Shown: positions 1 through 6,278, counted from the first letter of the stretch. The stretch: DNA of 8,548 bases from Anaerolineales bacterium (GCA_015485245.1 WFTY01000052.1:1-8548), one strand, 5' to 3'. Program-made: numbers and translations. Notes: generated by a model not told the origin, from the sequence alone.

Positions 1-80
1 ATCGTCGCCAGCAACCCAACCAGCAACTTTGCCAGCCCAAAATTCAGGCGGGCAAGCCATCGCCGCGCAGACGGGTTCAC
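1..80 (-). CDS. Partial gene: N-terminus of a probable membrane protein
   Basis: This is the third gene of the kinase/regulator operon, cut off by the window edge after 26 full codons. Translation from GTG at 80 begins MNPSARRWLARLNFGLAKLL and continues VGLLAT. That is a short basic segment followed by a hydrophobic stretch, as in a signal anchor or first transmembrane helix. The start is supported by a strong Shine-Dalgarno site, GGAGGA at 88-93, which lies 7 nt before the GTG inside the last codons of the response regulator. The regulator's TAG stop directly abuts the GTG, so the genes are translationally coupled. The frame stays open to the edge. The family cannot be recognised from 26 residues; a membrane protein controlled by, or working with, the two-component system is a reasonable guess. 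Confidence 0.6.
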   Translation of the reverse strand, partial: MNPSARRWLARLNFGLAKLLVGLLAT

Positions 81-737
81 CTATTCGTCCTCCAGCAATC
101 CCTGGGAGATGGCAATGCGCACCGCTTCGGCGCGGTTGGCAGCGCGCAACTTCTTGAAGATTTTACGCACATGGGTTTTAGCCGTGTTGACCGAGATCAC
201 CAGATGGGCCGCGATCTGCGCGGTAGTCATCCCGCGCGAGAGACAGTACAACACCTCGATCTCACGCCGGGTCAGCGTGCTGGTCGGGGCGACCTCAGCA
301 TCCTGGCGCAGCGCGTTCATCACCTGAGCGGTGACATCCGAAGCCAGCACCGCCTGGTCTGCCATCACCTTCAACAGCGCCAGGCGCAGATCGTCCGGCT
401 CCGTGTTCTTGAGCAAATACCCGTTTGCCCCAGCGCGAATCGCCCCCAAAAGATCGTCCTGTTTCTTCGAGATCGTCAACATCACAATGCGACAACTTTC
501 CCCGGCCTGGCGCAAAGCGCGCACCACCTCCACGCCATCCATCACCGGCATATTGACGTCCAACAACACAATCTCCGGCCGGGTGCGGGCGATGACCTCC
601 AGCGCTACGGCGCCGTTCTCCGCCTCGCCCACGACATCAAATCCAGGCATCCCTTCGAGCAAGCCGACCAGCCCGGCGCGAAAAAGCGCGTGGTCGTCAA
701 CCACCACAATGCGGATGGGATGTTCTGGTGCGGTCAT
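81..737 (-). CDS. NarL/FixJ-type response regulator with LuxR-type HTH
   Basis: A cytoplasmic transcription factor that takes a phosphoryl group from its partner kinase and then binds DNA. Numbered from ATG 737 (218 aa), the receiver domain spans about 8-125. It has the acidic pair Asp14-Asp15, the phosphoacceptor Asp60 in LLDVNMP, the switch Thr88 and Lys110. The LuxR-type helix-turn-helix spans about 153-215 (LTRREIEVLYCLSRGMTTAQ, then IAAHLVISVNTAKTHVRKIF). Length and layout are standard for the family. ATG 737 is preferred because AGGTG lies 5 nt upstream; an in-frame GTG at 740 would share one base with the kinase stop TAG. Overlap with the kinase gene upstream marks the two as a cognate pair. 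Target genes are not shown by the sequence. The Cys82 and Cys165 positions are not typical metal or redox sites. The family call is very secure. Confidence 0.96.
   Translation of the reverse strand: MTAPEHPIRIVVVDDHALFRAGLVGLLEGMPGFDVVGEAENGAVALEVIARTRPEIVLLDVNMPVMDGVEVVRALRQAGESCRIVMLTISKKQDDLLGAIRAGANGYLLKNTEPDDLRLALLKVMADQAVLASDVTAQVMNALRQDAEVAPTSTLTRREIEVLYCLSRGMTTAQIAAHLVISVNTAKTHVRKIFKKLRAANRAEAVRIAISQGLLEDE
88..93 (-). promoter_or_regulatory. Shine-Dalgarno site for the partial left-edge gene
   Basis: On the minus strand GGAGGA sits 7 nt before the GTG at 80, inside the 3' end of the response regulator gene (codons for Leu-Glu-Asp). It is a strong match to the anti-SD sequence and is the main reason to accept the short open frame at the window edge as a gene. 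Confidence 0.6.
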
Positions 738-739
738 CA

Positions 740-2572
740 CTACACCTGCGCCTGTCGTTCAGTCCAACGGATGCTCAATATAGTTCCTTCGCCTGGGCGG
801 CTGAGGATCTGGAAATCGGCGCCGATCAACTCGGCGCGCTCACGCATACCGCGCAGACCGTGCTGAGAGGTATCGTGCACGTCCTGCGGCGCAAAACCAC
901 AACCATCGTCACGGATCTCCAGCAAAACCGTATCGCCATCCTGTTGACAGCTAATCTCCACCTGTCGCGCCCCAGCGTGCTTACGAATATTGCTCAACGC
1001 TTCCTGAATGATGCGAATTAATTGGATCTGCACCTCCGGCGGAGGCTCAACTTCCCGCTCAACTTCCCGTTCAGCTTCGCGCACCGCCACCGGGATAGCG
1101 GTGTTCTCCGCAAACTCGGAGGCGATGGCGTTAAGCCAGCCACCAAACTGATACTCCGTCGGGTTCATAAACAAATCGTCTATCGCCTCGCGCACATCTT
1201 CGTACGCGCCGGCAACCGCCTGATAACTCAAAGAGATGCCGCGATCCAACACGTCGATATCCTGTCGCTCAAGCGCTTTTTGCAACTGTGCGATTTGCAA
1301 TTTGAGAAAACCCAACGTCTGCGCCAGGCCATCATGGATTTCATGCGCCAGGCGGGTGCGTTCCCCCAACACGGATTTGTATTCCAGCTCGCTCATCAAA
1401 TGGGCGTTGTGAATCACCAGGGCAATCTGCCCGCCGACCGTCTGTAACAGGGTCAGTTGCCGGGGATGAAATGCAACCGGGCGGTGATTAGCGACCAGGA
1501 TGGCGCCAAGCGGCTCGCCGTCTTGCGAGAGCAGAGGCACAGCCATCAACGAAATATGGTGCCTGGCCTCGCCCTGCCCATAAACGCGACGATCCATGAC
1601 CAGCACATCGTCCGCGCGGACTACATTGCTCAGGCTCTCCAGCACAACATGCGTCACGGCCTCCGGCATCGTGCCGGAAACCAGACGCCGGGCGGTTTTT
1701 TTAGCATCCAGCTCGTAATACAGCAGCGTGGCGAAATCGGCCTCCAGCGCATGGCGCACGTCCGTCAGCATTTGAGTGAGCTGCCCATCCAGACCAGATT
1801 TGGCGCGCACCTGTTGAAGCTGGCGCAAAGCGGTCAACTCCCGCTGTCGCAGACGGACGCTATCGAGGGAGAGGGCGATCTCATCAGCCACAGCCTGGAT
1901 GAAACCGCGCTCATCCGGCTGCCAAAACGTCTCCGCCGGGATATACAGATTCAGCATCCCCAGCCTGTGTTCACCCCGCGTCAGCGGGAAACAAAATACC
2001 TGCAACCGCTGTCCAGAAAATTGTGCCAGCAAGGGGCAGGCGTCCCGGGCTTCCAATCTGGTGCAGGTGGCACAACGGCTGTGGACGTCCGGCGAGGCAA
2101 GGTATTCCAGTAAATCATCCAGTTTTCCCTCCGGTTGTTCACCAAAATGCACCACCGGCAGGGGGTGGCCGCGGGCGTCCAGGGGGACAAAAGAAGCGCC
2201 CCGCGCGCCGGTCAGCCCGACCACCAGTTGAAGCGCCAGGCCCACCATTTCGCGCTCGTCATCCGCCTCAACCGAGATGCGATTGAGGCGAAAGACGGCC
2301 TCCAGACGACGGCGCAGGTCAACGACTTCGGCGTTGGCGCGCGCCAGCAGGTGACTCTGCTCCTTCAAAAGACGGGTCTGCTGCGCCCAAAGCGCGTATA
2401 ACACCCCGGCAAGCGCAAAAACCACCCCCACTTCGAGGATGAGATGCCCGATCTGCGCGCGTGCCGTCCCCCAGCGAAGCTCCTCATAAAGATAAACAAC
2501 CATCAGCGCCAGCAACGCTGCAGCGACAATCCAGGGCTTGATCTGGGGACGAAATGTGTTTTTTTTCGGCAT
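740..2572 (-). CDS. Membrane GAF-domain sensor histidine kinase (HisKA_3, NarX/DegS/LiaS-like)
   Basis: Senses a signal and phosphorylates the response regulator encoded next to it. Numbered from ATG 2572 (610 aa): two transmembrane helices (about 13-32 and 42-63) joined by a loop of about 10 residues, a coiled coil (64-95), GAF-like domain 1 (about 91-238), GAF domain 2 (about 255-393), HisKA_3 (about 403-468) with phosphoacceptor His413 in LAHEIHDGLAQ, and HATPase_c (about 513-606) with N-box Asn528 in QEALSNIRKHAG, G1 box DDGCGF (555-560) and G2 box HGLRGMRERAELIGA. With almost no external loop, the signal is probably internal or in the membrane. GAF1 carries Cys167, Cys170 and Cys179 (CATC then C after eight residues), a possible redox or metal site. 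Start is uncertain: an in-frame TTG at 2593 would add seven residues, and neither start has a clear Shine-Dalgarno site. A short amino-acid repeat (REAEREVEREVE) lies between the last two domains. The stop overlaps the regulator start region. Confidence 0.93.
   Translation of the reverse strand: MPKKNTFRPQIKPWIVAAALLALMVVYLYEELRWGTARAQIGHLILEVGVVFALAGVLYALWAQQTRLLKEQSHLLARANAEVVDLRRRLEAVFRLNRISVEADDEREMVGLALQLVVGLTGARGASFVPLDARGHPLPVVHFGEQPEGKLDDLLEYLASPDVHSRCATCTRLEARDACPLLAQFSGQRLQVFCFPLTRGEHRLGMLNLYIPAETFWQPDERGFIQAVADEIALSLDSVRLRQRELTALRQLQQVRAKSGLDGQLTQMLTDVRHALEADFATLLYYELDAKKTARRLVSGTMPEAVTHVVLESLSNVVRADDVLVMDRRVYGQGEARHHISLMAVPLLSQDGEPLGAILVANHRPVAFHPRQLTLLQTVGGQIALVIHNAHLMSELEYKSVLGERTRLAHEIHDGLAQTLGFLKLQIAQLQKALERQDIDVLDRGISLSYQAVAGAYEDVREAIDDLFMNPTEYQFGGWLNAIASEFAENTAIPVAVREAEREVEREVEPPPEVQIQLIRIIQEALSNIRKHAGARQVEISCQQDGDTVLLEIRDDGCGFAPQDVHDTSQHGLRGMRERAELIGADFQILSRPGEGTILSIRWTERQAQV
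1044..1079. repeat. Three-unit 12-bp tandem repeat inside the kinase gene
   Basis: Plus-strand units ggctcaacttcc, cgctcaacttcc and cgttcagcttcg lie head to tail. The first two differ at one base and the third at three or four. They keep the reading frame and encode acidic/basic tetrads (REAE, REVE, REVE) in the linker between the HisKA_3 and HATPase domains. This looks like replication-slippage expansion of a four-residue unit; it could change linker length between strains. Confidence 0.6.
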
Positions 2573-2625
2573 GACAAGCGGGGAAGAAGTCAAACATCAG
2601 CCATAATGCTTATTTTCTTTGTCCC

Positions 2626-2631
2626 ATTATA
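2626..2631 (-). promoter_or_regulatory. Candidate -10 element of the sensor-kinase operon
   Basis: On the minus strand a perfect TATAAT occurs 6 nt after the methyltransferase stop codon and about 54 nt before the kinase ATG at 2572. A start around 2619 would give a leader of roughly 47 nt to the ATG, or 26 nt to the alternative TTG. The -35 position holds only TTTCGG or CTTTCG at 16-17 bp spacing, a poor match to TTGACA, and there is no TGn extension. An imperfect inverted repeat, ATAATG at 2603-2608 and CATTAT at 2625-2630, surrounds the expected start and could be an operator or chance. This would let the regulatory genes be transcribed separately from the nitrilase cassette. Confidence 0.4.
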
Positions 2632-2636
2632 CCCTG

Positions 2637-3614
2637 TCACTTGATCGCCGAAAGCCATTGCTCATTGTGCTGTACCGTTTTGCGGAACCCTACCTGATCC
2701 AGCCAGCCCTGATACACATGGAAAGGATACGCTGCACCGCCGTTCCAGGTGTTCATCAACAACGTGGCGCGGCTGGCCCACTCCGCGGGTTGAGCGGTGG
2801 GCATGATCGCGTCGATCACCAGCATTCCGCCGGGGCGCAGGGCACGATAGGCGCGTTGAAAAACCGCGGCATTCTGCTCCGGGGTCAGGATATAAGTGAT
2901 TAACCCCAACAAAGCAGCATCGTATTGCCCTTCACCAAAATCATCGCTGAGGATATCCCCCGGCATGAACGTTACGCGCGCCTCAACGCCAAAACGAGCA
3001 GCCAGATCGCGCGCCACATCAAGCACAGAATCGCTATCCACGCAGGTGACCCAGACGTTTTCATGCGCCTGCGCAAATGCCAGGGTTTTGATGCCGCACC
3101 CGCAGGCCAGGTCAAGCATTCGCAACGGCTGGCCGTCATTCAACGCGAGGCCAACCGTATGCCAGAGTTCCAGGCTGTACGCCACCCGGCTGGGGCTGTA
3201 ACTCTCCAGCCAGGCGTCCTGCGCCCAGGGCAGGGAGTAACCCGCCGCGGTTCCAGAGCGAACAGTCTGAAGCATTTTCTCCCACAATACTGGGTCGGTG
3301 TTCGCCAGGATCCAATCCCCGGCGAATGTCTTCGCGCCACGCACCAGGAAAGCCGCGGCGGAGGGCGTCAAGGCGTAACGCTGTGAGTCGAGCTGGTATT
3401 CAAGGACCTGCACGCTACACAGATAGTTGAGCAAAGCACGCACACCTTCAAGGCTGGCATTGCAAGCCAAAGCCACGCTCTCCGCGCTCGCCGGGCCGGA
3501 GGATAAGGGGGTAAACACATCCAGCAGCAAGGCCAGGCGGGTGAACTGGCCGAGAAAACCGCCACCATACAAATCATAAATTTTATCTGAGTCAGGCATG
3601 GTTGAAGGGGACAT
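2637..3614 (-). CDS. Class I SAM-dependent methyltransferase, O-methyltransferase-like
   Basis: Probably transfers a methyl group from S-adenosylmethionine to a small molecule in the cytoplasm. Numbered from ATG 3614 (325 aa): an N-terminal winged-helix dimerisation region (about 10-95, with GFLGQFTRLALLLDVFTPL, then a helix-turn-helix-like stretch ending in YALTPSAAAFLV) is followed by a Rossmann methyltransferase domain (about 145-310). Motif I is LDLACGCG (167-174), the ribose-binding acid is Asp193 in VTCVDSD, a later acidic motif is MPGDILSDDF, and RPGGMLVIDA (260-269) is the usual strand-5 region motif. Layout matches acetylserotonin/hydroxyneurosporene-type O-methyltransferases, but no catalytic base can be assigned with confidence, so the methyl acceptor is unknown. 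The start lies in GTGATG at 3617-3612. ATG 3614 is preferred because GGAG at 3623-3626 is 8 nt before it; GTG at 3617 would overlap the nitrilase stop by 4 bp. Coupling to the nitrilase suggests a shared pathway. Confidence 0.88.
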   Translation of the reverse strand: MSPSTMPDSDKIYDLYGGGFLGQFTRLALLLDVFTPLSSGPASAESVALACNASLEGVRALLNYLCSVQVLEYQLDSQRYALTPSAAAFLVRGAKTFAGDWILANTDPVLWEKMLQTVRSGTAAGYSLPWAQDAWLESYSPSRVAYSLELWHTVGLALNDGQPLRMLDLACGCGIKTLAFAQAHENVWVTCVDSDSVLDVARDLAARFGVEARVTFMPGDILSDDFGEGQYDAALLGLITYILTPEQNAAVFQRAYRALRPGGMLVIDAIMPTAQPAEWASRATLLMNTWNGGAAYPFHVYQGWLDQVGFRKTVQHNEQWLSAIK

Positions 3615-4558
3615 CACAGCAACTCCATCATGGGGTTCGGATCACGGTTGACGGCGAACTTGAAAACATCCGGACGAGCATAGTGTCCGGCCACATCGAA
3701 CATGCGCTTTGAGGCCCGGATGCGCTTGAGATTCACCTCGCCATACAGGATTCCCTTTTGCGCGACGAGCGGGCCGGCGATAATCTTCCCACCGGGATCC
3801 ACAATGCAACTATGCCCGGTGTTGATCCATTCCGTCCCTTCGGCATAGTATTGCTTGAAAGCCAGGCGATCCGGAATGTCATCGACGTGCAGGGACATAC
3901 AACATCCGATCACGTACATACCACCTTCTTTGGCGATATGCTGTAACGAGGTCACCCACATATCACCCCGATCCCAGGTAGGCGCAACGTAGATTTGCGT
4001 CCCCCAGGCATACATGGCAGCGCGGGCCAGGGGCATGTAATTCTCCCAGCAGATCAACCCACCCAACCTGCCGATGGAGGTATCATACACCTCTAACGTG
4101 CTGCCATCACCCTGCGCCCAGACGGTGCGCTCGCCCCCCGTGGGAATCAGCTTGCGATGCCTGCCAAGAATTTCTCCCGTATCGTCAATGTAAAGTAACG
4201 TATTGTAGAGGCTGGCGTTGCTGGCTTCCTGATTGCGCTCGTTCAACCCCATGACCACGTTGATCTTAGCCTTGCGGGCAGCCTGGCACAACCGGGCGGT
4301 GACATCATCCGGGATGGCAACGGCGTTTTCGATCAGCTCGGCGTAGAGGTCATTGAGTTCCCCCACATCACCGCCGCGAAGCAGCCACACCCAATCGGGA
4401 TAGGCTGGGAAAAAGGCTTCTGGAAAGACGATCAACCGGGCATCGTTTTTCCCCGCCTCGGCGATGAGATCACAGGCTTTTTCGAGTGTCGCACTCCGAT
4501 CGAGAAAGACGGGAGGAAGCTGAGCTGCAGCAACAACAAACGTTTCACGGGAATCCAT
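3614..4558 (-). CDS. Nitrilase (branch 1 of the nitrilase superfamily)
   Basis: Likely hydrolyses an organic nitrile to its carboxylic acid and ammonia through a cysteine thioimidate, in the cytoplasm. The 314-residue length fits the family. The catalytic triad is intact: Glu47 in VFPEAFFPAYP, Lys136 in GRHRKLIPT, and Cys170 in GGLICWENYMPLAR. The second conserved glutamate is Glu143 in GGERTVWAQGDG. The HRKLxPTxxERxxW and CWENxMPLxR signatures and the C-terminal GHYARPDVF are hallmarks of true nitrilases and cyanide hydratase relatives rather than amidases or carbamoylases. Substrate class (aliphatic, aryl-, arylacetonitrile) cannot be read from these motifs. ATG 4558 is preceded by the purine-rich AAGAGAG at about 8 nt. 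It is the first gene after the hairpin at 4584-4617 and overlaps the methyltransferase start, so it begins a small cassette. No promoter is obvious in the short gap. No signal peptide. Confidence 0.93.
   Translation of the reverse strand: MDSRETFVVAAAQLPPVFLDRSATLEKACDLIAEAGKNDARLIVFPEAFFPAYPDWVWLLRGGDVGELNDLYAELIENAVAIPDDVTARLCQAARKAKINVVMGLNERNQEASNASLYNTLLYIDDTGEILGRHRKLIPTGGERTVWAQGDGSTLEVYDTSIGRLGGLICWENYMPLARAAMYAWGTQIYVAPTWDRGDMWVTSLQHIAKEGGMYVIGCCMSLHVDDIPDRLAFKQYYAEGTEWINTGHSCIVDPGGKIIAGPLVAQKGILYGEVNLKRIRASKRMFDVAGHYARPDVFKFAVNRDPNPMMELL
3623..3626 (-). promoter_or_regulatory. Shine-Dalgarno site deciding the methyltransferase start
   Basis: GGAG inside the 3' end of the nitrilase gene lies 8 nt before ATG 3614 and 5 nt before GTG 3617. 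The spacing favours the ATG but allows both. It supports translation of the methyltransferase in coupling with nitrilase termination. Confidence 0.5.
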
Positions 4559-4583
4559 CGAATGCTCTCTTTCTCTAAAATTT

Positions 4584-4617
4584 AGACCTCACAGACTGTA
4601 AACCATCTGTGAGGTCT
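4584..4617. terminator. Perfect 12-bp hairpin between the cytochrome operon and the nitrilase (terminator or dispersed palindrome)
   Basis: The arms agacctcacaga (4584-4595) and tctgtgaggtct (4606-4617) are fully complementary around a 10-nt loop. It lies 22 bp after the stop of the last cytochrome c gene. On the minus transcript the stem is preceded by an A-run and followed by AAATTTTAG, a short U-run. On the plus strand it is followed, six bases after the arm, by six T residues at 4624-4629. It can act as an intrinsic terminator, perhaps in both directions, though the minus U-tract is weak. The symmetry and form also fit a dispersed palindromic repeat that has been used as a terminator. Confidence 0.65.
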
Positions 4618-4638
4618 CGTGTGTTTTTTCAACGATCT

Positions 4639-5463
4639 TTAGCCTGTTTTTCGCCGCTGAAGAAATTGACTGGCAACGAGCAGCAGGACGAACAGGAGCA
4701 CAGTCAGCAGAACGCCGCCCCACCCCGATAACCAGGCAAGCCCGGAGGGTGCTTCCGGCGTCTCCGTGGCTGGAGGATGCACCCCCTCCGCCAGGCTCAA
4801 CACGTAGGCGGTCAGGTCGTTGATCTCCTGCTCGGTCAGCGGCCCGCCGTTCTCCTTGCTCCACGCCGGCATGGGGGAGCCTTCCACCCCATTGGAAATT
4901 GTGTTCTTGATCGCCAGGTCAGGGCGAACGGAGGGCCACACCTTGGCCAGCGGCGCGCCAATGCGACCGACGCCGCCTTCCCCATGGCAGACTTCGCAGT
5001 TATAGGCGAAAAGCGCCGCCCCCCGGTTGGGATCCCCTTCCACGCCGGGCACGGGGGAAAGCAAGGCCAGCGGAGTGGCGCTGGGCAGCGGCGTGACCTG
5101 CGGCGCGCCGCCGGTCTGCCAGCTGAGGATATAGTAGACCACAGCGTCAATCTCCTCATCAGAAAGCGGGCCGCCGTTGGCTTCGCTCCAGGCCGGCATG
5201 GGAGAACCTGGAACGCCGTTAACGATTGTCGCGCGCGTGGCCAGCTCCGGCCGAATCGAGGGCCAATCTTTCGCCAGGGTCGCCCCCACACGGCCCTCGC
5301 CATTGGCGCCGTGACAAACCGCGCAGTTCGCTGCGTAAATCTGCGCGCCGAGTTGCAGTTGCTCGTCATCGCCGCCCTCTTGCGCCAGCGCTGAGGCTCC
5401 CCACAACAGAGAAGCCGCCAGCACCAATGCGACTACCAGGATAAAAGAAGAGTAACGTCTCAT
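4639..5463 (-). CDS. Diheme cytochrome c with C-terminal membrane anchor, QcrC-like
   Basis: Exported electron carrier, probably the cytochrome c1 substitute of the bc complex. Numbered from ATG 5463 (274 aa): signal peptide about 1-27 (MRRYSSF, hydrophobic core, ending ASALAQ); heme domain 1 with Cys47-Cys50-His51 (CAVCH) and probable axial Met89 in SPMPAWS; a Pro/Ala/Leu-rich linker (about 120-143); heme domain 2 with Cys156-Cys159-His160 (CEVCH) and Met198 in the same SPMPAWS context; a Pro/Thr spacer; and a transmembrane helix (about 246-266) ending in QRRKTG. The two heme domains are close copies. The signal peptide plus two hemes plus C-terminal anchor resembles actinobacterial QcrC. 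An in-frame GTG at 5472 would overlap the upstream stop by 4 bp (GTGA) and add three residues; ATG is preferred for its typical MRR signal-peptide start. Neither has a strong Shine-Dalgarno site. Last gene before the hairpin. Confidence 0.93.
   Translation of the reverse strand: MRRYSSFILVVALVLAASLLWGASALAQEGGDDEQLQLGAQIYAANCAVCHGANGEGRVGATLAKDWPSIRPELATRATIVNGVPGSPMPAWSEANGGPLSDEEIDAVVYYILSWQTGGAPQVTPLPSATPLALLSPVPGVEGDPNRGAALFAYNCEVCHGEGGVGRIGAPLAKVWPSVRPDLAIKNTISNGVEGSPMPAWSKENGGPLTEQEINDLTAYVLSLAEGVHPPATETPEAPSGLAWLSGWGGVLLTVLLFVLLLVASQFLQRRKTG
4792..5025 (-). repeat. Second copy of the duplicated heme domain
   Basis: Encodes residues about 147-224 of the anchored diheme cytochrome c. 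By hand alignment it agrees with the first copy at roughly 47 of 80 residues without gaps, with runs such as GSPMPAWS and NGGPL unchanged. Confidence 0.8.
5119..5352 (-). repeat. First copy of the duplicated heme domain
   Basis: Encodes residues about 38-115 of the anchored diheme cytochrome c. It carries CAVCH and the SPMPAWS axial-ligand motif and is the partner of the copy at 4792-5025. The DNA also stays similar in the stretch around the axial methionine, which points to a fairly recent duplication or to conversion between copies. Confidence 0.8.
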
Positions 5464-5468
5464 CGTTT

Positions 5469-6263
5469 TCACTTCTGCGCCAGCAGGAAGGCGAGCAGAT
5501 CAGCCAGGTCATCCGCCGGGATGGTATCGCCGAAGTTTTTGGGCATCAAGTCATCATATCCTTCGACCACGTAAGCGGAGGGGGTAAGAATAGACTCGCG
5601 CAGATATTCTTCCGCCGTCAGACCATCCACCCGTTCCGCCGCAGTTTCACCTATCTTGGTCAGGTTGGGGCCAACCGTGCCGCTGCTCACGCCCTCAATA
5701 GTGTGACAGCCCACACAACCATTGGCCTCAAAAACCGCCTGCCCGCGCGCCACAGGGTCGTCAGACTCCTGCGCTGGCGCAGGGAGCGTGGCCAGCTCCA
5801 CGCCGTTGACCGCAGTAGTCTCCCAGTTGAGGATAAAAGCGGCAATCGCTTCGATCTGATCATCGCGCAAGGGGCCGCCAAACCGATCCGACCACGTCGG
5901 CATCGCCGGCGTCCCGGCGCCAGGGTAACGATCGGGGCGAGTGGAAACCTGCCGCCCTGTGGACACCGTGGCGATGATGTAATCCTCCAGGCTACCCTGC
6001 CAGCCGACCTCGTTCAAGCGCTCAGTGAAGAAGTAAGCATCGTTAAGCGGCGGAGCCAGGCCGGGGATGCCTTCACCCCGCAGGCCGTGGCAACCGCGGC
6101 AGTTGATCTCAAACAAGGCCGCGCCCACCTCAATGGCCTGCGCCTTTTGATAGCGCTCAAACCGGGCCATGCGCTCCTCTTCCGTAAAACCTACCACGAC
6201 CAAAATCACGCCGGTAACGGCAAGCAACAACGTTCCCAAAAAAATCTGCAATTGTACACGCAT
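5469..6263 (-). CDS. Diheme cytochrome c with N-terminal membrane anchor
   Basis: Membrane-tethered electron carrier on the outer face, probably a subunit or electron acceptor of the bc complex. The 264-residue protein has an uncleaved-looking N-terminal transmembrane helix (about 5-25, no clear cleavage site) and a charged connector (27-45). Heme domain 1 has Cys55-Cys58-His59 (CRGCH) and probable axial Met121 in TPAMPTWS. Heme domain 2 has Cys183-Cys186-His187 (CVGCH) and Met240 in DLMPKNFG. Domain 1 carries an insertion (about 74-118, including YFFTERLNEVGWQGSLEDYI) between heme site and methionine; domain 2 is a compact class I domain like those in oxidase-linked cytochromes. GGGGAGG lies 6 nt before ATG 6263, and only 15 bp separate it from cytochrome b. 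Its TGA stop overlaps the alternative GTG of the next cytochrome gene. Confidence 0.93.
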   Translation of the reverse strand: MRVQLQIFLGTLLLAVTGVILVVVGFTEEERMARFERYQKAQAIEVGAALFEINCRGCHGLRGEGIPGLAPPLNDAYFFTERLNEVGWQGSLEDYIIATVSTGRQVSTRPDRYPGAGTPAMPTWSDRFGGPLRDDQIEAIAAFILNWETTAVNGVELATLPAPAQESDDPVARGQAVFEANGCVGCHTIEGVSSGTVGPNLTKIGETAAERVDGLTAEEYLRESILTPSAYVVEGYDDLMPKNFGDTIPADDLADLLAFLLAQK

Positions 6264-6278
6264 AGGTGGCCTCCCCGG

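Noticed and set aside
1022..2113. Plus-strand open frames of 141 and 218 codons opposite the kinase
   Set aside because: They lie wholly inside the kinase gene, have low-complexity Arg/Gln/His-rich translations, and lack domain motifs. They are shadows of the real frame.
4559..4638. A small RNA or attenuator in the gap around the hairpin
   Set aside because: One simple stem-loop with no alternative pairing, leader peptide or conserved riboswitch form was visible; terminator or palindromic repeat explains it.
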